The position numbers and the translations under genes are program-made. This document shows positions 33,850-45,307 of a DNA stretch of 64,000 nucleotides, piece after piece (position 1 is the first letter of the stretch; each line of letters begins with the position of its first letter). Source of the DNA: Protonemura montana (lineage: Eukaryota > Arthropoda > Insecta > Plecoptera > Nemouridae). A model generated the notes under the pieces. The model was given only the letters and a program-made list of their open reading frames with translations, made no database searches and was not told the DNA's origin. Location: assembly GCA_947568835.1 (NCBI GenBank), contig OX387610.1, positions 7,403,501 to 7,467,500 on the forward strand, given 5' to 3'.

Positions 33850-34414
33850 TATATCATGAAAGTGGAACGGATGAGAAACGGGGCTGGGTTCGTATCCCGC
33901 TTGGTGCACTATTTTTAACTAAGAATCAATCACCTACCAAGATTGTTAGAATATTTTCTTGCAACTCTCGCCGGTCTTCGTAGCGTCCATTTGGCGGCGA
34001 GTGAAGATCGCTGTCGTGCTCAGGGCCAGGATGCAGAGGGTCGCTGGTTTGAAGCTGGTAAGTCACATGTGTGTAAAACTGCTGGATATGTATTAATCTT
34101 TACAGAGACAACTTACATCTCTTCTCGGTGGTGTACCGTGATCCCCGCCAGCTGCTATTCAAGTACAAGGTAGTTACTCCACAAGTAGCATTACGGAGAT
34201 GTTACTTTACCAGCAGGCGCCTTCCAACAGGCCTGCGTTCGAATCCTGACCGGTCCGCGTTTTTGTTCTTCATCGAGTGGCGAATCATTGAAACTCTCAG
34301 AGTATTATTTTCATTGCCCTGAAGTCGTCTCCTGCAATTTTCCAGGACGGGTTAGTTCCAGCCTGGCTACCAGGTAGCGCCGACATCGACGTCACAGATC
34401 ATGTTTTGAAAATG
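33850..34414 (+). repeat. Left edge of tRNA-like array: modules M1 and M2 plus common body
   Basis: M1 (33850-33908) ends in GCTGGGTTCGTATCCCGC, a T-arm/B-box-like hairpin, followed by a T-run. M2 (34182-34256) carries CTGCGTTCGAATCCTG and then TTTTTG. M2 leads into the body 34336-34414 ('aattttccag..ttagttccagcctggctacc..gacgtcac'), which recurs at 37167-37217, 37931-38009 (inverted) and 40894-40950 (inverted). Confidence 0.6.
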
Positions 34415-34533
34415 AAATTAATTGATGATTTCTTCTCTGCTGATAATGACGTCAGCGAAGACTCGCGGCTGTCAGTTCGAGAAACAAATTGCAGAATAAA
34501 TTGGCTACATATGCAACAGATGGTCATTCGATT

Positions 34534-36127
34534 GGTGGCGAAGTTGGTAAAGTCGTTGCGTTCCATCGAGAGGAGCCTACGTTCGCATCCCGGTGATGGA
34601 ACACATTATTCTTTTGGAAAAAATGCTAATCGTGATCTATTAAGCAACTGTGTTGCTAAGACATATTTAAAATGTAAGTATTATTGATATAAATAACTTC
34701 ATTGGTTGCTAAGCAATAAACAGATCGGTTGCATTAGCTTCCTTATGTACTTGTGCATGTATTATCATACCCACATTAGAGCACGTCGTAGCCCTGTGGA
34801 TAGCGAGCTCACATGTGATATGAACGGCTTGCGTTCGATTCCCGGCCCCGAAGCTTTTTGGCTACGTCAAGCTCGAGTCGCTCTGGTGGCAAATCGTCGA
34901 ACTAAGTTGCTGTGAGTGCCAGATTCTGCCGACAGGTTGCGCTGGGTCTCTGAACACTACTGCGCGTTCGGTGAAACCTTACAGATAAGAGTCATATTTC
35001 AAATAATGGTCAATGTGGGCGATTCCCTCCATGCAGCCGACGTCTGTGTAGTGAAGTGCAGTGATGTGCTTCGCTGCTGACGTCAGCGGCAAGATTCGTA
35101 TCACCGGTCAAAGGCTGGGACTCAAATGAGTCGGCCAATGCGACCAGTTCGAATCCCGTCCATTGTTTGGATGCATGGTTGTGTTCGATGGCAGTTGGTT
35201 CATCCATGCCGAAATATTCAGGATGAATTAACTGAACAAGACTTGGGAAATATTTCCGATGGTTGGAATCCATATTTGATGAAGTCTACTGGCGCATTCA
35301 AAATATATTTTGAATGAAAATCATCGATGCAGTGGTCTAGATTAGTTGGGAATAATCACCGTTGTTCAACAGCTTATGTCTCCCAAATAACGTTTCCACT
35401 GTATAGCGGCTCGAATGGTCGAGCGGTTAGAGTGGCTGTCTACCATGAAACAGTTACCGAGTTCGCTCCTCGTCGCCTGCAGACTTTTTATTTATCAATC
35501 CATACCAGCCTACATTCTCCAAAGCAGACTTCAAATTCAGAAAATTTTCTAGGAAGGTTTCCGAGCCGAGCTCCCAGGTGACGCCAACGTCATCGTGACA
35601 TTTCAAGATTTGAATATTTTCGATTACGTTCCCGGCGACAAATCTCAGCGAACGACAAAAAGAAGACATTGAAGTTGCTTCGGGGGTGACGTCATTTGTC
35701 AAATGCATTTGTAAATCAAATGCACCTGGCATATTCACCGATCCCTGCACCAAGTGCAAGAGAGGGAAGAGTCCGTACAAGACTGGACCCAGCCTCCAGC
35801 GAGGGGTGGGAGCAGCGTGCAACTCCAAGAAAAAGAGCTTCCATCGCTTGCCAAGATCCGACGTGGACCAGCAAGACGATGGAGGCCGACTGGTGCGGGA
35901 CCAGTAACATTATCATGCACTCGACCCCCTACACATGTACCAAGTATCACCGAACATGCGCTAGAGTGTGCCTTTTTGATGCTAGCGCTACCTGTTGGGT
36001 ATCAAACGAACTTGATCAATTAGTCGATCAATTGGTCGGTAACAGGTGACTACTTGGTTGGCTGTCGCAGGCTGATAATGTCACGTACCAATTAGCAGGC
36101 AAAAAATTCAGTGGTGATCTATTGCTT
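34534..36127 (+). repeat. Composite tRNA-like unit A (about 1.6 kb)
   Basis: Ordered modules: M4 34534-34604 (A-box-like GGTGGCGAAGTTGGTAAAG, B-box-like GTTCGCATCC), M5 34779-34850 (GTTCGATTCCCGGCC then CTTTTTGG), M6 35074-35160 (GACGTCAGC palindrome, B-box AGTTCGAATCCC), M7 35405-35478 (tRNA-Ser/Leu-like GGTCGAGCGGTTAGAG, then CTTTTTA), and M8 35570-36050 (GC-richer body, no tRNA feature). Each tRNA-like head is about 75 nt. Acceptor stems do not pair well, so these are tRNA-like rather than tRNA genes. Short ORFs in M8 differ in frame from those in unit B and are not supported as coding. Confidence 0.7.
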
Positions 36128-37759
36128 GGTGGCCAAGTTGATAGAGTCGTCGCATCTGAATGCAGTGAGTCTGCGTTCGCTTCCCGGTGCAGGAGCACTT
36201 TTTGGTTTTGGAATTATTACAAACCGTGATCCTGTAGGCGACTAACTGTTGCTTAGACATATATGAATTGTAAAAAATTATGTTGTGAATATCTTCCTTG
36301 ATTGCTAAGTATCGAGGAGATCGGTTGCATTAGCTTCCTTATGTACTTTTGCCTAAATTAACACACCCATCATAGAAGAGCCCGTGGCCCTGCGGTTAGC
36401 GAGCTTGCTAGTAATGCGAACGGGTTGCGTTCGATTCCCGGCCCCGTAGCTTTTTGGCTATGTCGAGCTCGAGTCGCTCTGGTGGCAAATGTCGAACTAA
36501 GTTGCTGTGAGTGCCAGATTCTGCCGACAGGTTGCACTGGGTCTCTGAACACTACTGCGCGTTCGGTGAAACCTTACAGATAAGAATCATAATTCGAATC
36601 TCTGTCAGTGTGGGCGTTTCCCTCCATGCAGCTGATGTCTGTGTGGTGAAGTGCAGTGATGTGCTTCGCTGCTGACGTCAGCGGCAAGATTCGTATCACG
36701 GGTCAAAGGCTGGGACTCAAATGAGTTGGCCAATGCGACCAGTTCGAATCCCGTCCATTGTTTGGATGCATGGTTGTGTTGGATGGCAGTTGGTTCATCC
36801 ATGGCGAAATATTCAGGATGAATTAACTGAACAAGACTTGGGAAATATGTCCGATGGTGGGAATCCATATTTGATGAAGTCTACTGATGAATTCGAAAAA
36901 TATTTTGATTGAATTTCATCGATGCAGTGGCTGAGAAAATGTTCGGATTCTTTGCTGCTGTCGTCACAGTTCAACAGTTTATTACTTACAAAAAACCACG
37001 ATCATATATAGCGGCTCGAGTGGTCGTGTGGTTAGAGTGACTGACTGGTGTGCGGAGGGTACCGAGTTCGATTCTCATCGTGGACTACTTTTTGTTTATA
37101 ATTTTGCCGGCCACAATCATTTTTGTCTTTCTACGATTTTTTTTTTATTTTAAAATAATTTTCCCAGTCCTGGTTAGTTCCAGCCTGGCTCACAGGTGGC
37201 GCCACCGTCGACGTCGGAAGGAAATTAAAAAAATTTATTTCGGTTGCAGATTTGAGTACAGTTGGTGATGACGTCATCACTCGCTCCAGGCGTCATCTTG
37301 AGGCTAGGCTGTTACTGCCCAAGGCAACATGTCACATAGATTTGACATGTGACGTCAGATACACCTGGCATCTTCATCAATCCCTGCACTGAGTGCAAAG
37401 AGAGGGAAGAGTCCGTACAAGACTGGACCCAGCCTCCAGCGAGGGGTGGGAGCAGCGTGCAGCCACTCCAAGAAAAAGAGCTTCCATCGCTTGCCAAGAT
37501 CCGACGTGGACCAGCAAGACGATGGAGGCCGGCTGGTGCGGGACCAGTAACATTATCATGCACTCGACCCCCTACACATGTACCAAGTATCACCGAACAT
37601 GCGCTAGAGTGTGCCTTTTTGATGCTAGCGCTACCTGTTGGGTATCAAACGAACTTGATCAATTAGTATTGGGTCGGTAACAGGTGACTACTTGGTCAGC
37701 TGTCGCAGGCTGGCATTGTCACATGGTAAATTAAAGGCAATCAGAATCAACAAGGTCGT
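36128..37759 (+). repeat. Composite tRNA-like unit B, tandem duplicate of unit A
   Basis: Same module order: M4 36128-36198, M5 36378-36446, M6 36670-36756, M7 37011-37084, common body 37167-37217, M8 about 37315-37690. M5 and M8 are nearly identical to unit A over 150-280 bp, indicating recent duplication or conversion. A third M4 copy follows at 37760-37830, as expected for a tandem array breaking off. Confidence 0.75.
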
Positions 37760-38137
37760 GGTGGCTAAGTTGGCAGAGTCGTTGCTTCTGATCGCGGTGA
37801 TCCAGGGTTCGTAACCCGGTGCATGAGCACTTTTTGGTTTTGGAAAAAATTACTAAACGACTAAAACACTAACGAATTACTAAAACAGACGAGAGTCGTT
37901 GAGAGTCGTTGAATTACATTTTTTGAATCACATTTTCAAAACATGATCTGTGACGTCGATGTCGGCGCTCCCTGGTAGCCAGGCTGGAACTAACCCCTAC
38001 TGGAAAATTAACTGATAACAAAATTCTTCATGTGTGATTGATAAACAAAAAGATTCCTACGATGAAGAGGATCGATCTCGGTACGATTACCATAGCAGAC
38101 AACCAGTCTAACCGCTCGACCATCCGAGCTGATCGAC
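37760..38137. repeat. Third M4 module and inverted M7+body module
   Basis: M4c 37760-37830 (+) has GGCTAAGTTGGCAGAG and the hairpin GGGTTCGTAACCC, then CTTTTTGG. On the minus strand, M7c 38137-38057 (GGTCGAGCGGTTAGACTGG) leads into the common body 38009-37931. That body is an inverted repeat of 34336-34414 with 76 of 79 positions matching. Confidence 0.7.
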
Positions 38138-38932
38138 AATGTGTGGATTTTTTGGGATTAATAAACTGTTGAACTGTGACGTCGGCATTATTATTAGCAA
38201 AACTAAATTATATGGGAGTAAAGAGCAGAGAAGAGCAAACCTTTCCGGAAATGAATGATCGATTTACACTATCGCAAGAAAAAGTGGGTACGCGGGGCTA
38301 ACGTGAGCTTACGCCAAAAATAACCTCTGCAGTGGGCAGAAAATGTATCGTATTCCAGACAAAGAAATGCACCAGTGTGTTTTTGCCCTAGCACAAGCAT
38401 TTTTCTGAGAAGTAGATAGACGATTTCAAAAAGGCGTTATTTTCAGTAATTCCAAAGGCAATTAATATTGTGTTGTAATATCGTGTTAATATCGTGTATC
38501 GTGTTTCTACGATTTCGTAGAGTCCTGTAGCCTGGTTGTAAATCGTCTATTCAATTTTATGAATCGTCGAAGTGTTGACTCTTGTCGACAAATTTTTTCA
38601 TTTAATTTTGGCGTGTGAGGTGCTGCCTGAGTTTTTTTAGGGGCACAAAATTTGGGTTTTGCTAAACCGTACACTGTGCGTACACGACACAATCGTATCT
38701 CAAGTCGATACGTCACAGGTGTATAATTTTGGTTTAATTAATTTCAAATTGGCCATTGATCGATCATTGTATCTGTACAATCTCCATTCTCTAACGCCGG
38801 ACTTGGGCGCTGCTACCAGTTTATTTGTATACAAACCTTAGTTTACCTATACACCACCTTGCATATACATTCCTTTCCTGCTTGGCGGACCCCCCCCCCC
38901 TGCTTGGCGGATACACATGACCAGGTCTGTTC

Positions 38933-39260
38933 AGGAGATATGTTGGGCGAATGAAAGTTAGTACAGCAACTTCAATCGCCTTGCTTATCTATCAACCTCT
39001 CGATAGCACGGATTTGTGGAGGAATCCTGCTGTTCGAGTTGTACCGTCCTTCGGAAGGGACGTTTAGCCGGTGGTCCCCTTGGTATTCTTCGACAGGAGT
39101 AGGATACGTGCCGGCACCGGGTTTCTCCTCCTCCCATATAGGTTAGGTTAGGTTCATCATCATTTTCATTATCATCCTCTCATTCATCGACGCCATTAGA
39201 CCAAGGCCGCAGGGCCAGTTGTCAAAACAGCGCTTCATTAAACGCCAGAAATCAATCAAT
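38933..39260 (+). repeat. SINE-A body and tail
   Basis: Long SINE-A copy lacking the 5S-like head: GGAGGAATCCTG, CCTTCGGAAGGGACG, GCCGGCACCGGG, 'ggttaggttcatcatc' and the terminal ATCAATCAAT. Confidence 0.85.
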
Positions 39261-39262
39261 TT

Positions 39263-39382
39263 TAGGCTAGGTTAGGTTCAACATCATCCTGTTAATTAAC
39301 CACGCATTCACCGACGCCATTGGACCAGTGCCACAAGGCTGGTTGCCAAAACAGTGTGTCGTTAAACACAATAATCAAACAA
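39263..39382 (+). repeat. SINE-A 3' end, second copy
   Basis: Starts at 'taggctaggttaggttcaac', continues with 'accgacgccattggaccagtg' and 'cagtgtgtcgttaaacac', and ends in AATCAAAC. It abuts the previous copy, as a dimer or nested insertion. Confidence 0.8.
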
Positions 39383-39956
39383 CACGCCAAAATTACACCG
39401 TAGGGGTGGAGAACCCCTGACCAGTCTCTGCTGTAGGATCTTGCTGGCGCAAGGTCATATAGTTTTATAGAAATAACTGAACATCTGAGCTACAGTGAGA
39501 ATGGTCCCTGCAGCTTTTTATTTTTTGGTTTATTTTACAGCAAATGTGTACTTCCATAATTCGCATCACTATCTTCGAAGGGAACAGAACACATTTGTTA
39601 ATAAAATTTCTCTGTGCGAACGCTCAACTCAACTTTAGCTGCTTTCCACGAAAATGCTTAGTTTAGTTTGATATGAAGTCATTAAAATTTGATCTTAGTA
39701 TAGATTATATCATTATTTGACTATGTTTTATTTTATGACTTAGGTTACGAGTCAACTTACAGCTCTGTTACTTAATAAAAACATTGGTCAACAGGTATTA
39801 TGCTTGAAAATTGTCAGTTTTATATTCCTTGATATTCTTTGTAGGGACAGTTTTATAGCTGAGCAAATGTTTTGTTTTTATAATTACTTTTGAGTTCCTT
39901 TTTATATCGCTAAACTTGTTTATTGTAGTGTGTGAGTGCGTATTTCTGATTCCTCG

Positions 39957-40169
39957 TCAAAATGATTGTAGTATACGGCGAATGAAAAGCAACTTTAGCA
40001 ACGTAAGAAGCCCGAATCTTTTAAATAGCGTCTTATAGGTACATTTTATATGTGTATCAGTTGTAGGCTCATAGCTTGCCTTCGCCATGGATCGAAGTGC
40101 TTTTATTTCTAGAGTGAATTGGTGGGCAGCACTCTTTGATAGTCCCCAAAGAATGATTCTGTAATGCAT
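39957..40169 (-). mobile_element. LINE reverse-transcriptase C-terminal remnant
   Basis: Minus-strand frame with YRIILWGLS, KALRSMAKASYEPTT and YKTLFKRFGLLTL, aligning with the C-terminal region of LINE-A (SYGIILWG, AIKYLAEASYDPTT). Short and 5'-truncated. The next 700 bp (40172-40890) shows nothing recognisable. Confidence 0.7.
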
Positions 40170-40893
40170 TCTGGATTGTTTAAAAGCAAATAAATTTCCA
40201 CTTGCCGTCTAGACTAACAGATTCAGCCGGGTCTAGTATGAACGGTAAAACTGGTTAAAACGCGCGGTTATTTTCGATTCGGCCGCTTGGATCATTAAGC
40301 AAGTAGGTACACGGTAGTTACCGACCGATCACTGATGTATCGACCTTTTATTAATTGCTCAATCATTACTCGATGTCCCAACAGACTTCTCTGGGGTAAC
40401 GCAATGCACTTAACACGAGTTCCCATTCAGCTATACTTAGTTAGAGACAAGACCCACGGTGTCCCGTATCTAGTAACCAGAGTTCGATAGGCTCTCCTTG
40501 CCGGTTGAATTCTGAAGGGTTCGCATTTTCGCGTTAGATCGTGGCAACCATTTTTGGGAGGCTGAGTGCGATCCACAGCTCTGTTGGTGTGGATAGCCGG
40601 GTCTCAGCCCATTGGGCGAATCCTTGCCTCTTCTTAAACCTTGGAATGTGGTGTGGGTGATGATTTTATTTGTGTTTGAGGTGATTGTACTTGTTCTGTT
40701 CTGTTGTTCTATGTTTGTAACATATTCGTTTGTTTGTCACATGTGTACGAGTTTTTGTCCTGTTTATATTAATGTCATATTTTTTTTATGTTCTCCTTTC
40801 ATGTTCCTTTATGTCATCCATGTAAACAAATCGTGGATCAAAATATAAATTACTTTTATTTCGTAGGATGCCTTGAGCTAGTCTCGTGAAGTC

Positions 40894-42075
40894 GACGACA
40901 ACGCCACCTGGTAGCCAGGCTGGAACTAACCCATTCTGGAAAATTAATAAAAAAAAACTGCTTGCTCAGGAAAATGAATATTGGATTGAAAAAAAAAGTC
41001 CACGGCGATGAGAATCGAACTTGGCATCTCCTGCACATGAGTCCATCGCCGTAACCGCTCGACCACTCGAGACTCTCTGATAGATGAAGGGTTTATGGGA
41101 TTAACAAACTGTTAAACTGTGACGACAGCGGCGAAAAATCCGAACAAATCTCGACCACTGCATCGATGATTTTCATTTAAAAAATATTTTGACGGCATCA
41201 GCAGTATTGTCCATCATCGTAGACCATAAGAAATATTTTCGAAGTCTTGTTCGGTTTACTCAACCTGGATCTTTCGCCATGGATGAACAAACTGCCATTC
41301 AACACAACCATGAGCCCAAATTATGAACGAAATGCGAACTCATCGCATTGGTTGACTCATTTGAGGCTAAGCCTTCGACCCGCACCACCAACGTGATACG
41401 AATCTTCCCACCGCCGCCAGCGGCGAAGCACATCACTGCACTTCACCATGCCTAGACCTCATAGTACCGAAACGTCGCCGGGCCTCAATGACGTTACATA
41501 GGAATATTGGATTGGGTTGTAGCGCTTGAGTTTTACATTTTTGTTGCAATTAGCGCCACCTGTTAGCAGAATCTGGCATTCACAGCATCTTAGTTCAATG
41601 ATTAGATACCAGAGCCACTCGAGCTTCGCGCAGCCAAAAAGCTTTCCGGTCGGGATTCGAACGCATGCCATCTGATTCCATAGCCAGCCCGTCAACCACT
41701 GACCTGCGGGGTGTTCGCTATAATATGTTGTTAATAGAGAAAGTATTACCACAGATTATGTCAATCCATGGTATGACATAAAGAGGATAATGCAACCGAT
41801 CTGTTTTCTGCTAATCAGCTAAGAAAGATATTCATGTCAATAATTGCTACATTTAAAAAATGTCTAACCAACATGGTCGCTAAACGGGTAACGACCAAGC
41901 CAAGTCTTTTTTTCCAAAACCAAAAAGTATCCCGCTGTCGGGGGGCGATCGCGGACCTTTTTCTCTCGGAGCGATCATTTTACCGCCTAGTCACCAGGCG
42001 ATCACTGAGAGCGAAACGTTTTTTTGTCCCTATAAATTGGTACGTGACAATTCCAGCCTGCGATAGCCGACAGCA
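40894..42075 (-). repeat. Inverted diverged copy of the tRNA-like composite unit
   Basis: Reading the minus strand from 42075: M8 end ('gcaggctggaattgtcacgtacca'), an M4/M5 spacer ('gatcggttgcattatcctct'), M5c 41715-41647 (GTTCGAATCCCGACC, CTTTTTGG), an M6-like segment 41460-41140 (B box decayed), M7d 41072-41000 (GGTCGAGCGGTTACGGCGATGG, AGTTCGATTC, then a T-run) and the common body 40950-40894. Same module order as units A and B, more diverged. Confidence 0.68.
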
Positions 42076-43009
42076 GTGGTCAATTTCAGGGTGCACCGAA
42101 TTATTTTCGAAATGCCTTTTATTTTAATTTTGCCTTGTCAATGCGCTGTTCTAATTTACTCACAGTGCAGACGATACGCCATTTCATTTTGTACAAACTC
42201 GCGATTTATAAATTATACAGAATTGCTTCCGATCCCGTTGTTTCGGGCTATGTTTTGGTCAAAGACAAAAGATGTAAGCAGGATTGCCTTGGAATTCCTA
42301 CCCCCTACTCATCGTGTGAAGAGGTAAGCAACGTTAGTTGATCGATCTTTTCAACAATTCGTTTCCAGGAAGAAACAATGGCACTAGCAGGAAAATTTAG
42401 GTTGACCGAGGTAACCCACGCGCACAATCTCTCCGTGAATTACCATTTCCTCTCCTTTGTCCTCCCAAAATGTGCCTTGTTCTTTAAAAAACCCCGTCAG
42501 TCACTTGTACTGTTCACCTCTCATTTCTTTAGAAATTTCCACAAATTGGAAGGTAATATTACAAGTATCTTACTGTAAAAAATAAAAGTCCTCTGGTTCA
42601 AATTTATGTGGGCTGGTCACGTCCTCTTCGGGTAAGTCTCATATTTGTTACACATAGTCTTTTTGCCGACAACAAACCACAACTATCAACCAATGATTTC
42701 ACCATTTACTTAAAGAAAACAAGAAGAGATTACCCCCCCCCCCCCCCCTTACACAAAAAACTTACACAAAAAAGAGGATCGTCAGGCGTTAACCCACCTT
42801 TTTTTGCATAAATTAACCACTGTACATATGTACCGACAAAGAAAGTAAAGTAGTAACTCTTAAACCACAATCAGGAAAGGGTCAGATAGCAAGCTAGTAG
42901 AATTCCAACGTTGCATTTTTTTCTCTACCATAACCCTTAAAAAGTGGTAAAAAAAATGGAAGAATTGAGTTACATCTCCAATGACAATTACATGTAAATC
43001 AAAATTAAA
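42076..43009. other. No recognisable gene
   Basis: AT-rich sequence with a C16 tract near 42733-42748. Short ORFs here show no family resemblance that I can support. Confidence 0.4.
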
Positions 43010-43614
43010 TTAAAATTGTGTCATTTAAATCACAATTACTTAAATCTTAACGCCGAAACAACTGTGCTGATTAATTTAAAACCCCATCAGAACAGTAAGC
43101 TGATTGATACATACAAGAAGTCCCCACTTACTTCCTCACGTGTAAGGGATGAAACCATATTGATAATATTAGGTCTAACAATTGGCTTTCGATTAAAATT
43201 GTCGACGCAAATCAATAATGTAGCACTTAAAATCGCACCCGGAGACGAAATAGCAAATGGTATGAGTTGACAACAAAATTTTATACAAAAGGACCAATCT
43301 TAAATGGAGAGAAGATGTTCTATCACCATCCTTTCAATATTAAAGCAAGACAAATTGACTAAAACTTTTGTAGTTTGCTAAAACAATTCCTAATGTCACA
43401 TTGTTTCTACTCTGTACCCGATTATTAAAAATATATCATTTAATAAATCTAAAATGTCTTTATGTATGCATGATGTATATTTAATGTAATGATATTTAAT
43501 GATTTTCAAAATATGTAAAATGTTTTAAAGTATATAATATTACGTTCCAATTTTATACATGTAACTAATCATGGAATAAAAATTCGCATTATTATTATTA
43601 TTATTATTATTATT
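43010..43614 (+). mobile_element. Decayed LINE 3' end
   Basis: A 43016-43270 frame contains LNAETTVLINLKP and LTIGFRLKLSTQINN, matching the post-YADD region of LINE RTs (KLNxxKTVxINF ... FLGLxIDxxLxW). After frame decay it ends in 'ggaataaaaattcgc' and an (ATT)n tail (43589-43614), like LINE-A. Confidence 0.68.
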
Positions 43615-44222
43615 GCTATAAATTTGTATGGAAATCAGAAGAGACGCTATCTTACACCATTTTATTTTCACAGCTTAGCGTCAAAATTTAAAACAATCAT
43701 TTCATATGCTGGATTATAAGTTAAACTTAAAAATTGGACCCTCAACAACATTAAAATAGCCTAATTTAGGTGAAATAGATTGTGGTATTGCATTTCTTTT
43801 ATGTTGACAATGTAATAGAATGATGTTCACAAACAGGCTTGCTTCACAATAATAATAAATGTGTTTTATTTTGTTTGTACATGCGCCCTGTGGACAATCT
43901 TCTTTAAGCTTTACCTACATATTACTTCGCATCAATGGGGTAGTGAGCGTGCCTAAAATGAACATTTAAATCTAAGTTATTTTGGCAATCATTAACGAAA
44001 GTTTGACGAGTGTCGTGAGCTTTGTCAGCCTCAGGGGATTGTCGCCCGGCGTGAGCGTGGCACAAGCTAACTTTTTCCCCTGCTGCGGGGGGATTGGGGG
44101 TCCTTGAGCCTTCGCTCGTGCGCCCGTAGTCTCTTGAATTTATTTACAATGCAGTTTAATAAAAAAGGCAGTTTAGAAAGTTATAAAAAATTAATCTGGG
44201 AAAGTATCATGTCGTCAGAATG

Positions 44223-44772
44223 TTTAGTTTTCCTGTGAAAACTTTGAAGCAACTCGTGGTACGCGTGAGTGCCACGGGACTGCCTATACGTACGGTTAAT
44301 CCAACCATGACAAGTTTCAACTGAAATAATCGTCTAAAACGAGGCGAAAATTTGTCTCTTCGTACCAGGCGAGCAGCCGACAGAAGAGTATCGCCTGAAA
44401 CCTACTGCATCGCTGTTCAAGTGACGTCACAACACGTGCTCGATCGACCCAGCCTCGTACTTTTGATCGACTGAAGCTCGGCTCCCATTAGCTGACCGGT
44501 TTTTAAAGTGGATCGAGGTGATAACAGCAATGGTGTCCACGGCTGCTATCACAGACAAAATGTTTTCCAGGCATGCAGATGCTAAAGAACTGCAAATTCT
44601 CGTACTTGTTTAATTAAATTAATTTTAACTAAGTTAGCATTTGTTAGATGTGAGCGTTCTTGACTAAATCACGTCACATTGAGAGTAAAATTGCGTGTGA
44701 GCCCTGTATATTTAGTCCCGTGGCACTACCGCGTAGCACGAGTTACTTCAAAGTTTTCACAGGCAAACTAAA
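44223..44772. mobile_element. Inverted-repeat element (550 bp), possible MITE or foldback
   Basis: 59-bp arms 44223-44281 and 44714-44772 are inverted copies with 54 of 59 positions matching (TTTAGTTT.CCTGTGAAAAC ... GTGCCACGGGACT). The interior is non-coding, with a TGACGTCA site and a small hairpin GTGATAACAGC/GCTGCTATCAC near 44517-44555. No clear target duplication was found next to the arms. Confidence 0.6.
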
Positions 44773-44989
44773 TTTCTTAACGACGTCATTCGTTCCCAGA
44801 CTAAATATAAAAATGCACAGAAAACTAACGTATAACCACAGATAGTAGAAACTACTAAAGTGTCTCGCAGAAAACCCGACAGTTGTTTTCTATTAATTTC
44901 AAACTTTATAATTCTGTCAAGCGATACTTTCAAGCTTTAAGCAACTCAATTCGAGTTTTGGAGGCGAAATATAGTAATGTTGCACCACA

Positions 44990-45080
44990 AGTACCTGACC
45001 CAGCGCAGTGTTGCTTAACTTCGGTGATCTCATAAGAACCGGTGTTTCCAACACGCCAAAACGTTCGGTCTCTATATAGA
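44990..45080 (-). repeat. SINE-A 5S-like head, minus strand
   Basis: The plus orientation reads 'tacctgacccagcgcagtgt', 'tgcttaacttcggtgatctc'. The reverse complement closely resembles the internal promoter region of 5S rRNA (GATC.CCGAAGTTAAGCA .. GGTCAGGTACTTG). Confidence 0.8.
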
Positions 45081-45307
45081 TATATACATATATTATGATC
45101 TTATTTTTCGTCAATGAAACAGACCGTCAAACTTTCAAACAACTCTTCTGATTGGCCGTTGCTAGGCAAATAACAAATAAACGGACTCTTGGGCTTATTT
45201 TGTTATTATGGTCAATGGTATTACAACAACGATGCGGAAAATTCGGTGCCCTCTAGGTGCTATGATCAGTTGAACACGTCAAACGGCAGTGGGAAGATGG
45301 TGATTGC

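Noticed and set aside
35686-35907. Cys-rich ORF (KCICKSN...CTKCKRGK) as a small secreted protein
   Set aside because: The duplicate unit at 37349-37666 keeps the DNA but shifts the frame and loses the Cys pattern, so coding selection is not supported.
34534-37830. Genuine tRNA genes
   Set aside because: B boxes and some A boxes are good, but acceptor stems do not pair and T stems carry mismatches in the modules I folded by eye. They are called tRNA-like only.
42378-42420. MALAGKFRLTE reading as the first exon of a fatty-acid-binding protein
   Set aside because: Only about 11 residues resemble that family, the motif is common by chance, and no following exon with the FABP pattern was found.
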